64,000 nt of DNA from Streptomyces sp. CoH27 (GTDB lineage: Bacteria; Actinomycetota; Actinomycetes; Streptomycetales; Streptomycetaceae). The stretch lies in contig NZ_JAIQYY010000025.1 of NCBI RefSeq assembly GCF_020181035.1, positions 1 to 64,000 of the forward strand, read 5' to 3'. The notes under the pieces were generated by a model, which was given only the letters and a program-made list of their open reading frames with translations, did not search any database and had not been told where the DNA came from. The position numbers were made by a program, and so were the translations under genes. This document shows, piece after piece, positions 42,438 through 50,496 of this stretch (the stretch's first letter is position 1; each line of letters starts with the position of its first letter).

Positions 42438-45035
42438 TCACCGGAACCTGGTACGCAGCGTCATGAAGAGATACGCGCACAGAAGGGCCGCCAGCGACAA
42501 CGTCATTGCGCTGCCTGCCGGTTGAGCGAGCACCCGCACCAGTCCGAGCAGATAGCGCCGCCCTCCGAAGGGCCATTGCAGCAGGAACACCTCCCGCATC
42601 CGCTCCGGAAATCCGGCCGCCATGCGCAGAGCGGGATCGCGCATCGCCTCATACATGGCAGGGAGGACGAGAACGGGTACGGCGAGTACGGCGGCCAGGC
42701 CCCCCGCGGTGGACCGGAAGACACCGGCCGCCAGAACACCGGCCCAGGAGCAGCCGACGACGAGCCCGAACCAACTCACGCCCAGCGAAAGCCAGTCCAC
42801 GGGAACTTGGGCCAGCTCCCGTCCGTAGAAGAGATAGAGCACTTCGGCGTCGCAGCCCAGGGTGAGGAAGGCGAGCAGCGCCGCGGTGGCCCCGCTGACG
42901 AGGAGTTTCGCGGTCAGCAGCCCCAGCCGGCGGGGCACGGTGCCACGGTCCGCCGCGAGGGCGGGGTGGCGGAATTCGTCCCCGAAAGCCAGCGCCCCGA
43001 GCAGTCCCGCCGCGAGCGCCGCGGGCGGCAGCGGCAGCTCCCGCGGCCAGGCCGCGAACAGCCGCGCCTGCGGGGTGTGCCCGAGCCGCGCGAGGAGTAC
43101 GGCGGTGACCGCGGACAGCGCCAGCGCGGCACCGCAGGTGAGGAAGCCGACACCGATTCCGGTGGCGCGCCGGATCTCGTAGCGCAGGGGGCGAAGGGGG
43201 CTGGGAGCGGAGCGGACGGAGATGGGCGGCGGGAGGGAGGCGAGGGCGTCGGGGGCCGGGGCGGTGCCGGGGCGTACGGTGCGGGCATTCCGTGCCTGAC
43301 GGGTTCCGGAAGTCCTCGCACCGGGGAGGCGGGCGCGGAGCGCGGAGATGCCGGCTGCGGAGACACTTGCTGCCGGGGGGCTCGTGCTGCCGGCCTGCGC
43401 TTCCTGGGCCGCCGCGGCCACGCTGTGGGTGGCGTCGGCATCCGTCGAGCCGGCGGTCCTGCCATCGGCACCCGCGAGCATCTCCGCGGCGGCCCCTTCC
43501 CCACCTTCACCGGCGCCGTCGTCGCCGCCCGACGTCACGACGCCGCGCGCCGCCCCGTCGGCCTCGGGAATCATGCCGCCCGGCGGCCCGCCGCCCGCGC
43601 TCTGGGCGTCTTGGGGCGTCGCCACGTGCCCCGCCGCCGGTCGGGAATCGGGGGCTTCCCCTGGCGACAACCGCTCTCTCACGGCTGTCGGCGCCCGCTC
43701 CGCCGACGCGAGAGCGGACACGGTCCGCGCACGCTCGCCGGTGGAAGAACCGGACACGGCGGGCTCCTGAGCCGCAGCGTCTGCTTCCACGCGCTCCCGC
43801 TTCTCAGCCGGGAAACCCGTCGGCACGGCATCCGGTTCTCCTGCCGCGACGCCGGCCACCGTGGCGTTCGGCGTCGCGGGCGAGAAGCCGAACGCCACGG
43901 TGGCCTTCTCCGGCGCGGGCGAGCCGGGCTCCGGGGAACGTGACTCGGTCAGGGACGAGCAGGGCACAAAGGAGCCCGGATCCGACGCTGGAGCGATCGA
44001 CTCCGCAGTCGGCGGGCCGGACGCTGCGGTCTCCGGCTCCGCCGTCGACGTATCCGCCGTCGACGTACCGGACGGCCCGCGCTCATGCCGCCCCCGCGGC
44101 TCGCTCGCCGCGGCGTCGCCGGTCGCCGCCGACGAGATGCCGCGCTCGGCACCGGATCCCGGCCCCATGTCGCCGACCTCATCGGCGAGTTGGTGGACGA
44201 GGACGCCATGGCGAAAGGCCGTCTCGCCGACATCGGCGGTCGTGGAGCCATACACCGAGAGGCGGTTGCCGTCCTCCCGTACGACCTCCACGGAGCGGCG
44301 CGCGGTGCGGGCCTCCTTGGTGAGCAGCGCCGCGAGGCGGCCCGCATGGGGGCTGCGGACGGCGACGCGCGGGCGCAGCCGCGTGCGGGCGAACTCCCTG
44401 ACGTCCTGGTCGGCCACGAGCCGGCCTCCGTCGAGGGTGACGACCCGATCAGCCGCACGTGCGGCCTCCTTGGGATCGGCCGTGGTGAAGAGCACCGTGC
44501 CGCCCTGCTGGGCGTGGGCGCGCAGCATGCCGTGGAACCACTGCGCCTCGCGGGCGGAGAGGCCGTCGGCGGGTTCGTCCAGGACGAGGGTATGCGGGTC
44601 CGGCAGCAGAGCGCAGGCCAGGCCGAGCCTGCGGTCCATGCCGCACGAGAGCATGCCGAGACGCTCCTCGCGGAGGCTGACGAGCCCCACGACTTCGAGA
44701 ACCTCGTCGGCGCGTCTCGCGGGTACGCCCGAGGCCGCGCACAGCATGCGCAGATGGCCGCGGACGGAGCGGGCCGGGTGCCCCGGTACGTCGCCGAGGA
44801 GCACGCCGACCTCTCGCGACGGATGGGCGATCCGATGCAGGGGCCGCCCCCTGAAGTAGGTGATGCCGCGCCCCTGTTGAAGTTCGAGCATCAGTCTGAG
44901 CGCAGTCGACTTGCCCGCGCCGGCGCCTCCGAGGAGCGCGGTGACCTGTCCGGCACGCGCTTCGAAGGAGACGTCGTCGACGGCCGGCGGGTGCGCCTTG
45001 CGGGAATTGCTGGTCAGTCCGAAGGCCTGGATCAC
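42438..45035 (-). CDS. ABC transporter: ATPase fused through a long linker to a membrane domain
   Basis: A protein of about 865 residues. The ATPase covers about 1-220: Walker A GGAGAGKST (36-44), a degenerate signature LSCGMDRRLG and Walker B TLVLDEPADGL. A Pro/Ala/Ser/Glu-rich linker follows (about 290-600) that includes a 19-bp DNA inverted repeat. The C-terminal part (about 620-860) has about six membrane helices, like ABC-2 exporters. It starts at GTG 45035 (VIQAFGLTSN), possibly leaderless because TATCTT lies seven bases upstream. It belongs to the conserved whiH-hrdB neighbourhood; the substrate is unknown. Confidence 0.85.
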   Translation of the reverse strand: MIQAFGLTSNSRKAHPPAVDDVSFEARAGQVTALLGGAGAGKSTALRLMLELQQGRGITYFRGRPLHRIAHPSREVGVLLGDVPGHPARSVRGHLRMLCAASGVPARRADEVLEVVGLVSLREERLGMLSCGMDRRLGLACALLPDPHTLVLDEPADGLSAREAQWFHGMLRAHAQQGGTVLFTTADPKEAARAADRVVTLDGGRLVADQDVREFARTRLRPRVAVRSPHAGRLAALLTKEARTARRSVEVVREDGNRLSVYGSTTADVGETAFRHGVLVHQLADEVGDMGPGSGAERGISSAATGDAAASEPRGRHERGPSGTSTADTSTAEPETAASGPPTAESIAPASDPGSFVPCSSLTESRSPEPGSPAPEKATVAFGFSPATPNATVAGVAAGEPDAVPTGFPAEKRERVEADAAAQEPAVSGSSTGERARTVSALASAERAPTAVRERLSPGEAPDSRPAAGHVATPQDAQSAGGGPPGGMIPEADGAARGVVTSGGDDGAGEGGEGAAAEMLAGADGRTAGSTDADATHSVAAAAQEAQAGSTSPPAASVSAAGISALRARLPGARTSGTRQARNARTVRPGTAPAPDALASLPPPISVRSAPSPLRPLRYEIRRATGIGVGFLTCGAALALSAVTAVLLARLGHTPQARLFAAWPRELPLPPAALAAGLLGALAFGDEFRHPALAADRGTVPRRLGLLTAKLLVSGATAALLAFLTLGCDAEVLYLFYGRELAQVPVDWLSLGVSWFGLVVGCSWAGVLAAGVFRSTAGGLAAVLAVPVLVLPAMYEAMRDPALRMAAGFPERMREVFLLQWPFGGRRYLLGLVRVLAQPAGSAMTLSLAALLCAYLFMTLRTRFR
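43854..43905. repeat. Perfect 19-bp inverted repeat inside the ABC linker
   Basis: GGCCACCGTGGCGTTCGGC (43854-43872) and its exact reverse complement (43887-43905) flank a 14-base loop. On the mRNA this makes a very stable hairpin within the coding region for the linker (KATVAFGF ... TPNATVAG). It is not at a gene end, so it is not an ordinary terminator. Confidence 0.9.
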
Positions 45036-45200
45036 CTGCAGCAAGATAGCGCGCTATGTCTGGTTTTTCGGGTATCAACGAATACGCTCCCGCGCGTACT
45101 GCGGTTCAGCCTGGTTCAACATCCGCCGTTCGACGGAACCGGGGCCGGAGGAACGGGCGGTCGGTCCTCCCGCTGCCCGGCCTGCCCACCGCCGCGCCTC

Positions 45201-45959
45201 TCAGACCTCGGGGCGCAGCATCGGAGGGTTGAGCAGAGTGGCCCCTCCGGCCCGGAAGAGCTGTGCCGGCCGGCCGCCCTGGCGCGTGGTCGTACCTCCC
45301 GTGGGGACGAGAAACCCGGGCGTTCCGGTGACCTTGCGGTGGAAGTTACGGGGATCGAGGGCCACCCCCCACACGGCCTCGTACACCCGGCGCAGCTCAC
45401 CCACGGTGAACTCGGGCGGGCAGAACGCGGTGGCCAGCGACGAGTACTCGATCTTGGACCGGGCTCGCTCGACCCCGTCGGCGAGAATCTGGGCGTGGTC
45501 GAAGGCGAGCGGCGCCACCGACTCGCCGTCGCGGCCATAACCGCCCTGCTCAAGGAGCTCCTCGACCGGTGCCCAGCGAGCGTTGCTCGCGTCGCCCCCC
45601 GCGCGGGGGGCGGGCAGGTCGGGCGCGAGGGCGAGGTGCGCGACGCTGACCACCCTCATGCGCGGGTCCCGCTCGGGGTCGCCGTAGGTCGCGAGCTGCT
45701 CAAGGTGGGCTCCGTTGTCCTGGGCCGGGGCCGCCGGGTCGTGCGCCCTCAGCCCGGTCTCCTCTTCGAGCTCGCGCGCCGCCGCCTGGGAGAGGTCCTC
45801 GTCGGCCCGTACGAAGCCCCCCGGCAGTGCCCATCGCCCCTGGAAGGGAGGCTCGCCCCTGCGTACCGCCAGCGCGCACAGGGCATGGCGGCGCACGGTC
45901 AGCACGACCAGGTCCACGGTGACGGCGAAGGGCGGAAATGCTGACGGGTCGTAGGGCAT
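45201..45959 (-). CDS. Nudix hydrolase with NrtR-type C-terminal winged helix
   Basis: A 252-residue protein. The N-terminal Nudix domain carries a complete Nudix box (G48 x5 E x7 REL x EETG, residues 48-69), so hydrolase activity is possible. The C-terminal domain (about 165-235) has FDHAQILADGVERARSKIEY and FTVGELRRVYEAVWG, the NrtR winged-helix signature. NrtR proteins bind ADP-ribose and repress NAD-related genes, often with a degenerate Nudix box; here the box is intact. It starts at ATG 45959. A short palindrome lies just upstream. Confidence 0.88.
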   Translation of the reverse strand: MPYDPSAFPPFAVTVDLVVLTVRRHALCALAVRRGEPPFQGRWALPGGFVRADEDLSQAAARELEEETGLRAHDPAAPAQDNGAHLEQLATYGDPERDPRMRVVSVAHLALAPDLPAPRAGGDASNARWAPVEELLEQGGYGRDGESVAPLAFDHAQILADGVERARSKIEYSSLATAFCPPEFTVGELRRVYEAVWGVALDPRNFHRKVTGTPGFLVPTGGTTTRQGGRPAQLFRAGGATLLNPPMLRPEV

Positions 45960-45972
45960 GCGGCGATCATAG

Positions 45973-45987
45973 TCGTCTTCCTGACGA
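45973..45987. promoter_or_regulatory. Palindrome TCGTC-TTCCT-GACGA upstream of the Nudix gene
   Basis: A 5-bp inverted repeat, extended by partly matching flanks (TAGTCGTC against GACGATAA), 14 bp before the Nudix gene start. It could be an autoregulatory operator of the NrtR-like protein; the evidence is position and symmetry only. Confidence 0.35.
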
Positions 45988-46088
45988 TAAACACTCCCTT
46001 CGTCGGCCGCATCGGTGGTGGTTCCGCTTCGTAGCGTTATGGGGCGCAGGGTCGGCTCCGTTTCTTCGTTCGATCACGTCGTACGAGG

Positions 46089-48305
46089 TCACACTCCCAG
46101 TTGCAGTCCGTCCGCCGCCTCCTCGACCATGGCGAGGCCCAGCCGGCTGACGCGCACGGCGAAGGGAGCGCCGGCGAGGCGCAGCCCGGTGAGACCGACT
46201 TCGCCGAGCGGCGCGCTGCGTACGGGGCACAAGGTGACCGTACGAGCCGGGGTGTCGGGGCGGACGCCCGCGAGAGCGGTGAGCATCATGATCGCCGACG
46301 CCGCGGCGGTGGCCGCCGGCCGGCAGGCCGCGGGATGCGGAATGGGCGCACTGCCCGCGGAACGCTGCTCGCCGCCGAACATCTCCGGCAGGCGGTGCCC
46401 GAAGTGCTCCGCCGCTGCCAGCAGGCCTCTCAGCAGGCCCCCGGCTTCCCTCTCGTAGCCGGCAGCGGCCAGTCCGGTGACCGCGAGCGCGGTCTCGTGG
46501 ACCCGCACGGCACCGCTCCGGTGACCGAACGGATTGTGCCCCGCCTCCTTGGCGCCAAGACCGCGCAGCCCCCAGCCCGCGTCCATGGCGGGGGTGCCGA
46601 GCAGTCGGGCGAGGTGTTCGGTCTGGAGCCGGTCGAGGAGGCCCGGGGCGAGCCGCCCGGAACCGAGCAGGCCGGTGTCGAGCAGGTGCACAGCGGCGGA
46701 GCCCAGGTGCGGTATGGGCCGGCCGTCCGATGCCAGGGCCGCGGCCGGGTGGCCGCCGCCGCGGTCCTCGACCCAGAAGTCCGCCCGGAAGGCCGTCCGC
46801 AGGGAGTGGGCCCAGTGGCGTAACTCGGTGCCGCCGGTCCGGTCGTAGGCGTCGAGGAGATCGGCGCCGAGCAGGGCCGCGCGATACGCGTGGGCCTGCG
46901 TCTCGCAGCGGACCGGGCCGGCGGGCTGCGGGTCGGGGAGGTAGGTACCGTCGCCGACGGTGGTCCGCAACCAGGTGAGACACCGTTCGGCAGCCGGCAG
47001 CAGTTCTCTCGTCTCCTGCTCCGGGAGCCCCCAGCGGCAGGCCTCGGCGAGCAGGACGGGGAAGAGCAGTGTGGCCTCCGTGCCCGTGCAGCCCGGCGGG
47101 AGGAGCGGGCCGGCGTCGCGGCGCGGCCCGGGAATCATGCCGGCCCGTGGATCCCTGCGCGGGAGCTGTGTACGGGCCAGGGTGCGCAGTGTGCCCACGG
47201 CGAGCCGGGTGCCGAGGGGCAGGGTCATGCGGGCGGCGGCGAGGGCCTCGGCGGGCGCCATCCCGCAGCGCCAAGGCGCGCCTGCGGCCAGGTAGATGTC
47301 GGCGGGGTGGTTGGGGTCGCGCAGGAGGAGGGCCTGGAGGTCGGCGACGGCCGCGTGGAGCAGCGGGGCCACCCGGGGGTCGTCGCCCGTTGCCCGGGCG
47401 GGGGCGAGCGAGCCGGTCGGGGTCTGTCCTGCGGCGCGCAGGGGGCCCGCGCCGTCGAGCCGTACCCGGAGTTCCACGGTGACCGTTCCGCCTGGTGGCA
47501 GGTCCACTTCCCAGCGCAGCAGTCCGGCGGACGACAGGGCGTCGGAGGGCGGCGGGTCGGCGGTGACACTGGCGGCGATGCCGGCCGTGGCCCAGCGCAG
47601 GCCCGAGTCGTGGACGGTGGCCGGAAGCTCGGGGCCCGCCCTGCCGGAGGCGATGGCGCCGAGCTCCGCGAGGTCCGTACCGAGGGCGACCTCGACGGGG
47701 AGCCTCAGCGGTCGCGCGGCGGCGTTGCGGAGGGTGATCCGCTCGGTGCCCTCGGCGCGCCGCGTTCGCTCCACCATGACATCCGGATCGGGGCCCGCCG
47801 CCGGGGATACGCGCAGTGTCCCGACGAAGCGGGCGCTGTCGGCCCCGGTCATCCTCGCCTGCACGGCGAGCGGCTCACGTCCGGCCACGCGGATCTGACA
47901 CCGGGAGAGCAGGCGCCGGCCGCCTCGGTAGAACCCGTCCAGCCCCCGGCCGGCCAGCTGTCCCTGATCGCCCGAGATGGCGAGGCCGGGCAGGGCTACG
48001 CAGATCAACGCGTCGTGGGTGGAGGGCAGTTCGGGCACCGGGCGGTCGGCTGCCGCGGTGCGGGACGGCGGAGGCGCTGCGGATCGACGGGCGCGGTGAT
48101 GAGCTGGGGGCGGAGCCCCGGCGTTGCCGGGTGGAGCCCCGCCGTGGCATGCCGGGGAAGCCGACTGGGAGTCCGGGAACGGCGGCCGTACGACGGTGGC
48201 CTCGGGTGCCGTCGCGGCGGCACCGTCCGGCTGAAACCGCTCGGGCCGATCCCACGGCGGCCGCTCGACATCAGCGGCGGAGGGCGGCGTCGGCTGCTGG
48301 GGCAT
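46089..48305 (-). CDS. Glycogen debranching enzyme-like protein (GDE N-terminal plus alpha/alpha-barrel)
   Basis: A 738-residue protein. Residues of about 1-105 are Pro/Ala-rich and probably disordered. A beta-rich GDE N-terminal domain (about 105-330, with SGDQGQLAGRGLDGFYRGGRR) is followed by an alpha/alpha-toroid (about 340-720) with GMIPGPRRDAGPL, AMDAGWGLRGLGAKEAGHNP and HETALAVTGL. Such proteins relate to amylo-alpha-1,6-glucosidases, but exact activity is uncertain. ATG 48305 is chosen; the ribosome binding site is weak. It precedes the Nudix gene in the same direction. Confidence 0.82.
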   Translation of the reverse strand: MPQQPTPPSAADVERPPWDRPERFQPDGAAATAPEATVVRPPFPDSQSASPACHGGAPPGNAGAPPPAHHRARRSAAPPPSRTAAADRPVPELPSTHDALICVALPGLAISGDQGQLAGRGLDGFYRGGRRLLSRCQIRVAGREPLAVQARMTGADSARFVGTLRVSPAAGPDPDVMVERTRRAEGTERITLRNAAARPLRLPVEVALGTDLAELGAIASGRAGPELPATVHDSGLRWATAGIAASVTADPPPSDALSSAGLLRWEVDLPPGGTVTVELRVRLDGAGPLRAAGQTPTGSLAPARATGDDPRVAPLLHAAVADLQALLLRDPNHPADIYLAAGAPWRCGMAPAEALAAARMTLPLGTRLAVGTLRTLARTQLPRRDPRAGMIPGPRRDAGPLLPPGCTGTEATLLFPVLLAEACRWGLPEQETRELLPAAERCLTWLRTTVGDGTYLPDPQPAGPVRCETQAHAYRAALLGADLLDAYDRTGGTELRHWAHSLRTAFRADFWVEDRGGGHPAAALASDGRPIPHLGSAAVHLLDTGLLGSGRLAPGLLDRLQTEHLARLLGTPAMDAGWGLRGLGAKEAGHNPFGHRSGAVRVHETALAVTGLAAAGYEREAGGLLRGLLAAAEHFGHRLPEMFGGEQRSAGSAPIPHPAACRPAATAAASAIMMLTALAGVRPDTPARTVTLCPVRSAPLGEVGLTGLRLAGAPFAVRVSRLGLAMVEEAADGLQLGV

Positions 48306-48790
48306 GGGATGGCTTCTTCTGATCTCGGTGCGCCTCGGTCGCGCTGGGCGGCCGATGGGGCGCCCCGGGGGACAACGGTCGTAGGGCGGTTGGGCCGGTT
48401 CAGGCGTTCCGCCACTCAGGTGAACGGAGGGGGCGCCGTCCGGGTCACGGTCCGCGTCGGGGAGTCCGACCGAATGGCGGCGCGCCGGAATCGGGCAGGT
48501 GCCGTTCAGTACAGTCGCGGTCCTGTGCCACCACCGGTCGCGCGGTGCGCCCCGGCACGCTCCCGGAGCATGCCGGTACGACCGGCGCGCAATGTCGCCC
48601 AGGCGGCTCAGAATCCCACCAGCACTGGCACCCGCACCGACAGCACGGTGGCGCCGCCTACCGGGCGCAAGCGGACGCGCAGGGGATCGTCGCGCACGCA
48701 GGTCCCAGGAGTGTGCGCGTCGTCCCGCTGTCTTCATCGGAGCGCCGCGCGTCTTCGTCGTGCCGGCTTGCTCGACCAAGGACAAGGCGC
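48306..48790. other. Intergenic region, about 485 bp
   Basis: No credible gene lies between the DUF4192 stop and the debranching enzyme start. The frames crossing it are GC-rich shadows with no ribosome binding sites. The promoter of the debranching enzyme gene must lie here, but no clear elements stand out. Confidence 0.5.
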
Positions 48791-50353
48791 TCATTCCTCC
48801 CCTTCGGGCTCACGAACGCCGCTCCCCGACGGAGTGGCACGGACGGAACCCCGGTCCGATGCACGCGTGCGCGTGCCGCCGGGACCGCGGGTGGCGGGGC
48901 GCGAGGGCTCGGTCGCCGACGGCCGGGGGTGGGAGCCGGACGGCCGCTGCCGTCCACCCAGCGTCCGGGCCGCCCGACGTGCGCGACGACCGTCACTGCC
49001 GTCCGCGGAGCGCACGCGGCGCCTCCGGCGCGCGCCCGTGCCTGGCTCCGCTTCGGCGACGTGGTCGTCCGCCCGCGCACTCGCTCCGGGCATCGCACCG
49101 TCGTCAGCCGGAGACTCGGTCCGTGCCGAGTCCGCCGCCTGATCCGATTGTCGCTTCGTCTCCGGCCGCGCACGCCCCGTGCGGTCCTCGCGCAGACAGC
49201 GACGAATCCCCTCGGGGTCGAGCCCTTCGTTGCAGGCCTGGTGCAGCAGACGCGCGAACAGATAGTCGGGATCAGCGCCCAGGGCCATGGCCAGTGCCTC
49301 GCGTGCCTCCAGCTCGTCGCCCGTCGACCAGGCAACCCAGCCGGCCAGGGTCAGCGGAGCCGCCGCATGTTCGCCGTAGGAACCGACGCAGCGGCGGGCC
49401 ACGGCGCGCCAGAGCCGGAGAGCCGGGCCGGCCTCCTCGCCCTCCATCCAGGCGGCCGCCCGGTCGCGAGTCGTGCGGTCCTGGAGTCCGAGGATGAGCC
49501 TGGCGGCCTCGTCGTGCGCGAGCATCCCGTCGTCACGCAGGTCCGCCCGATGCGTGCCGGACACGGGTGCCGCCGCGGCGAAGCGGCGCATGATCCGCTC
49601 GGCGAGGGCGAGGGTCTCCTCGGCCACGTCCGGGCGGGACGCCTCGTCGAGAATGCGGGGCACCAGGGTCATGCCCGCCGCGTCCAGCGCGACCTCCTGC
49701 TCCAGGGCCGCGGAGGTCTCCCAGGGCTGCAGCCGGGCCCGCAGCTCCCTGAGTGTGCCGCGCACCTGGATGCCGGCGTAGGTGGCCGCGGCGGCCAGCA
49801 CGGAGGTGCCGGGAAGGCCCATCGGCGAGCCGTCCTCGGGGCAGCAGCCCTCGATCGGGCAGCAGTACGACCAGTACCGGCCGTCCGAGATGCACAGCGC
49901 CTCGATGACCGGCACGTCGAGGTCGCCGCACTGGGTGCGCAGCAGCTGGGCCAGTCGGCCGAGCCGTCGCTTGACGTCCCGGCCGGACTCGCCCGGGCCC
50001 GGTTCCTGGCAGACGTAGGCCACCATCTGTTCCGGTCGCGAGCCTCGCCGCTCGCTGCCCCTGACCAGTCCCTGGGCCAGCTGGCGGGCGGCCGCCTCCC
50101 AGTCCTCCTCGTTCGCGGGGATGCCGAGCCTGGCCCGACCGCCGAACCGGCCGCGGCCTTCACGGTCGTGGAGGGCGACCAGCACCATGCTGTCCTCCGG
50201 GCGGTATCCGAGCAGGTAGGGCAGGGCGTCGGCCAGCTCGGCGGGGGTGCGCAGCGTGACCTGTGTGTCGTGCGCGGACAGTCCGGTGGACGACTCCTGT
50301 CCGGAGATGCCGCTGTTGTCAAAGGGTCCGATGGTTTCGCCGTGATTCGTCAT
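48791..50353 (-). CDS. DUF4192 family protein
   Basis: A 520-residue protein. The DUF4192 domain (about 28-395) contains LRTPAELADALPYLLGYRPEDSMVLV, split after 20 residues for reference, and a Cys cluster in YWSYCCPIEGCCPEDGSP that could bind metal. The C-terminal 125 residues are an Arg/Pro/Ser-rich, probably disordered tail with RRRRRVRSADG. Function is unknown in this actinobacterial family. It starts at ATG 50353 and is divergent from recQ, and the shared 143-bp promoter region contains two DnaA boxes, which suggests a link to replication or DNA repair. Confidence 0.85.
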   Translation of the reverse strand: MTNHGETIGPFDNSGISGQESSTGLSAHDTQVTLRTPAELADALPYLLGYRPEDSMVLVALHDREGRGRFGGRARLGIPANEEDWEAAARQLAQGLVRGSERRGSRPEQMVAYVCQEPGPGESGRDVKRRLGRLAQLLRTQCGDLDVPVIEALCISDGRYWSYCCPIEGCCPEDGSPMGLPGTSVLAAAATYAGIQVRGTLRELRARLQPWETSAALEQEVALDAAGMTLVPRILDEASRPDVAEETLALAERIMRRFAAAAPVSGTHRADLRDDGMLAHDEAARLILGLQDRTTRDRAAAWMEGEEAGPALRLWRAVARRCVGSYGEHAAAPLTLAGWVAWSTGDELEAREALAMALGADPDYLFARLLHQACNEGLDPEGIRRCLREDRTGRARPETKRQSDQAADSARTESPADDGAMPGASARADDHVAEAEPGTGARRRRRVRSADGSDGRRARRAARTLGGRQRPSGSHPRPSATEPSRPATRGPGGTRTRASDRGSVRATPSGSGVREPEGEE

Positions 50354-50393
50354 GCGGAGACCATCTCGCGGATCTTGAGATTCCGCTTGAGCC

Positions 50394-50402
50394 TGTGGAT
50401 AA
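50394..50402 (-). promoter_or_regulatory. DnaA box TTATCCACA
   Basis: The plus strand reads TGTGGATAA, the reverse complement of the consensus DnaA box TTATCCACA. It lies in the DUF4192/recQ spacer, facing a second box 32 bp away. Confidence 0.65.
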
Positions 50403-50434
50403 GTCGAATCAGGGACACGACAAGATGGTCGCGG

Positions 50435-50443
50435 TTGTCCACA
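50435..50443 (+). promoter_or_regulatory. DnaA box TTGTCCACA
   Basis: TTGTCCACA is the form of the DnaA box preferred in Streptomyces oriC. It is 54 bp before the recQ start and in the opposite orientation to the box at 50394-50402. Confidence 0.65.
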
Positions 50444-50496
50444 GCCTCGGCCCGCGGCCCGCCCGATTGTCGGTCCCGTCCTGTTGTATGGAGCGC

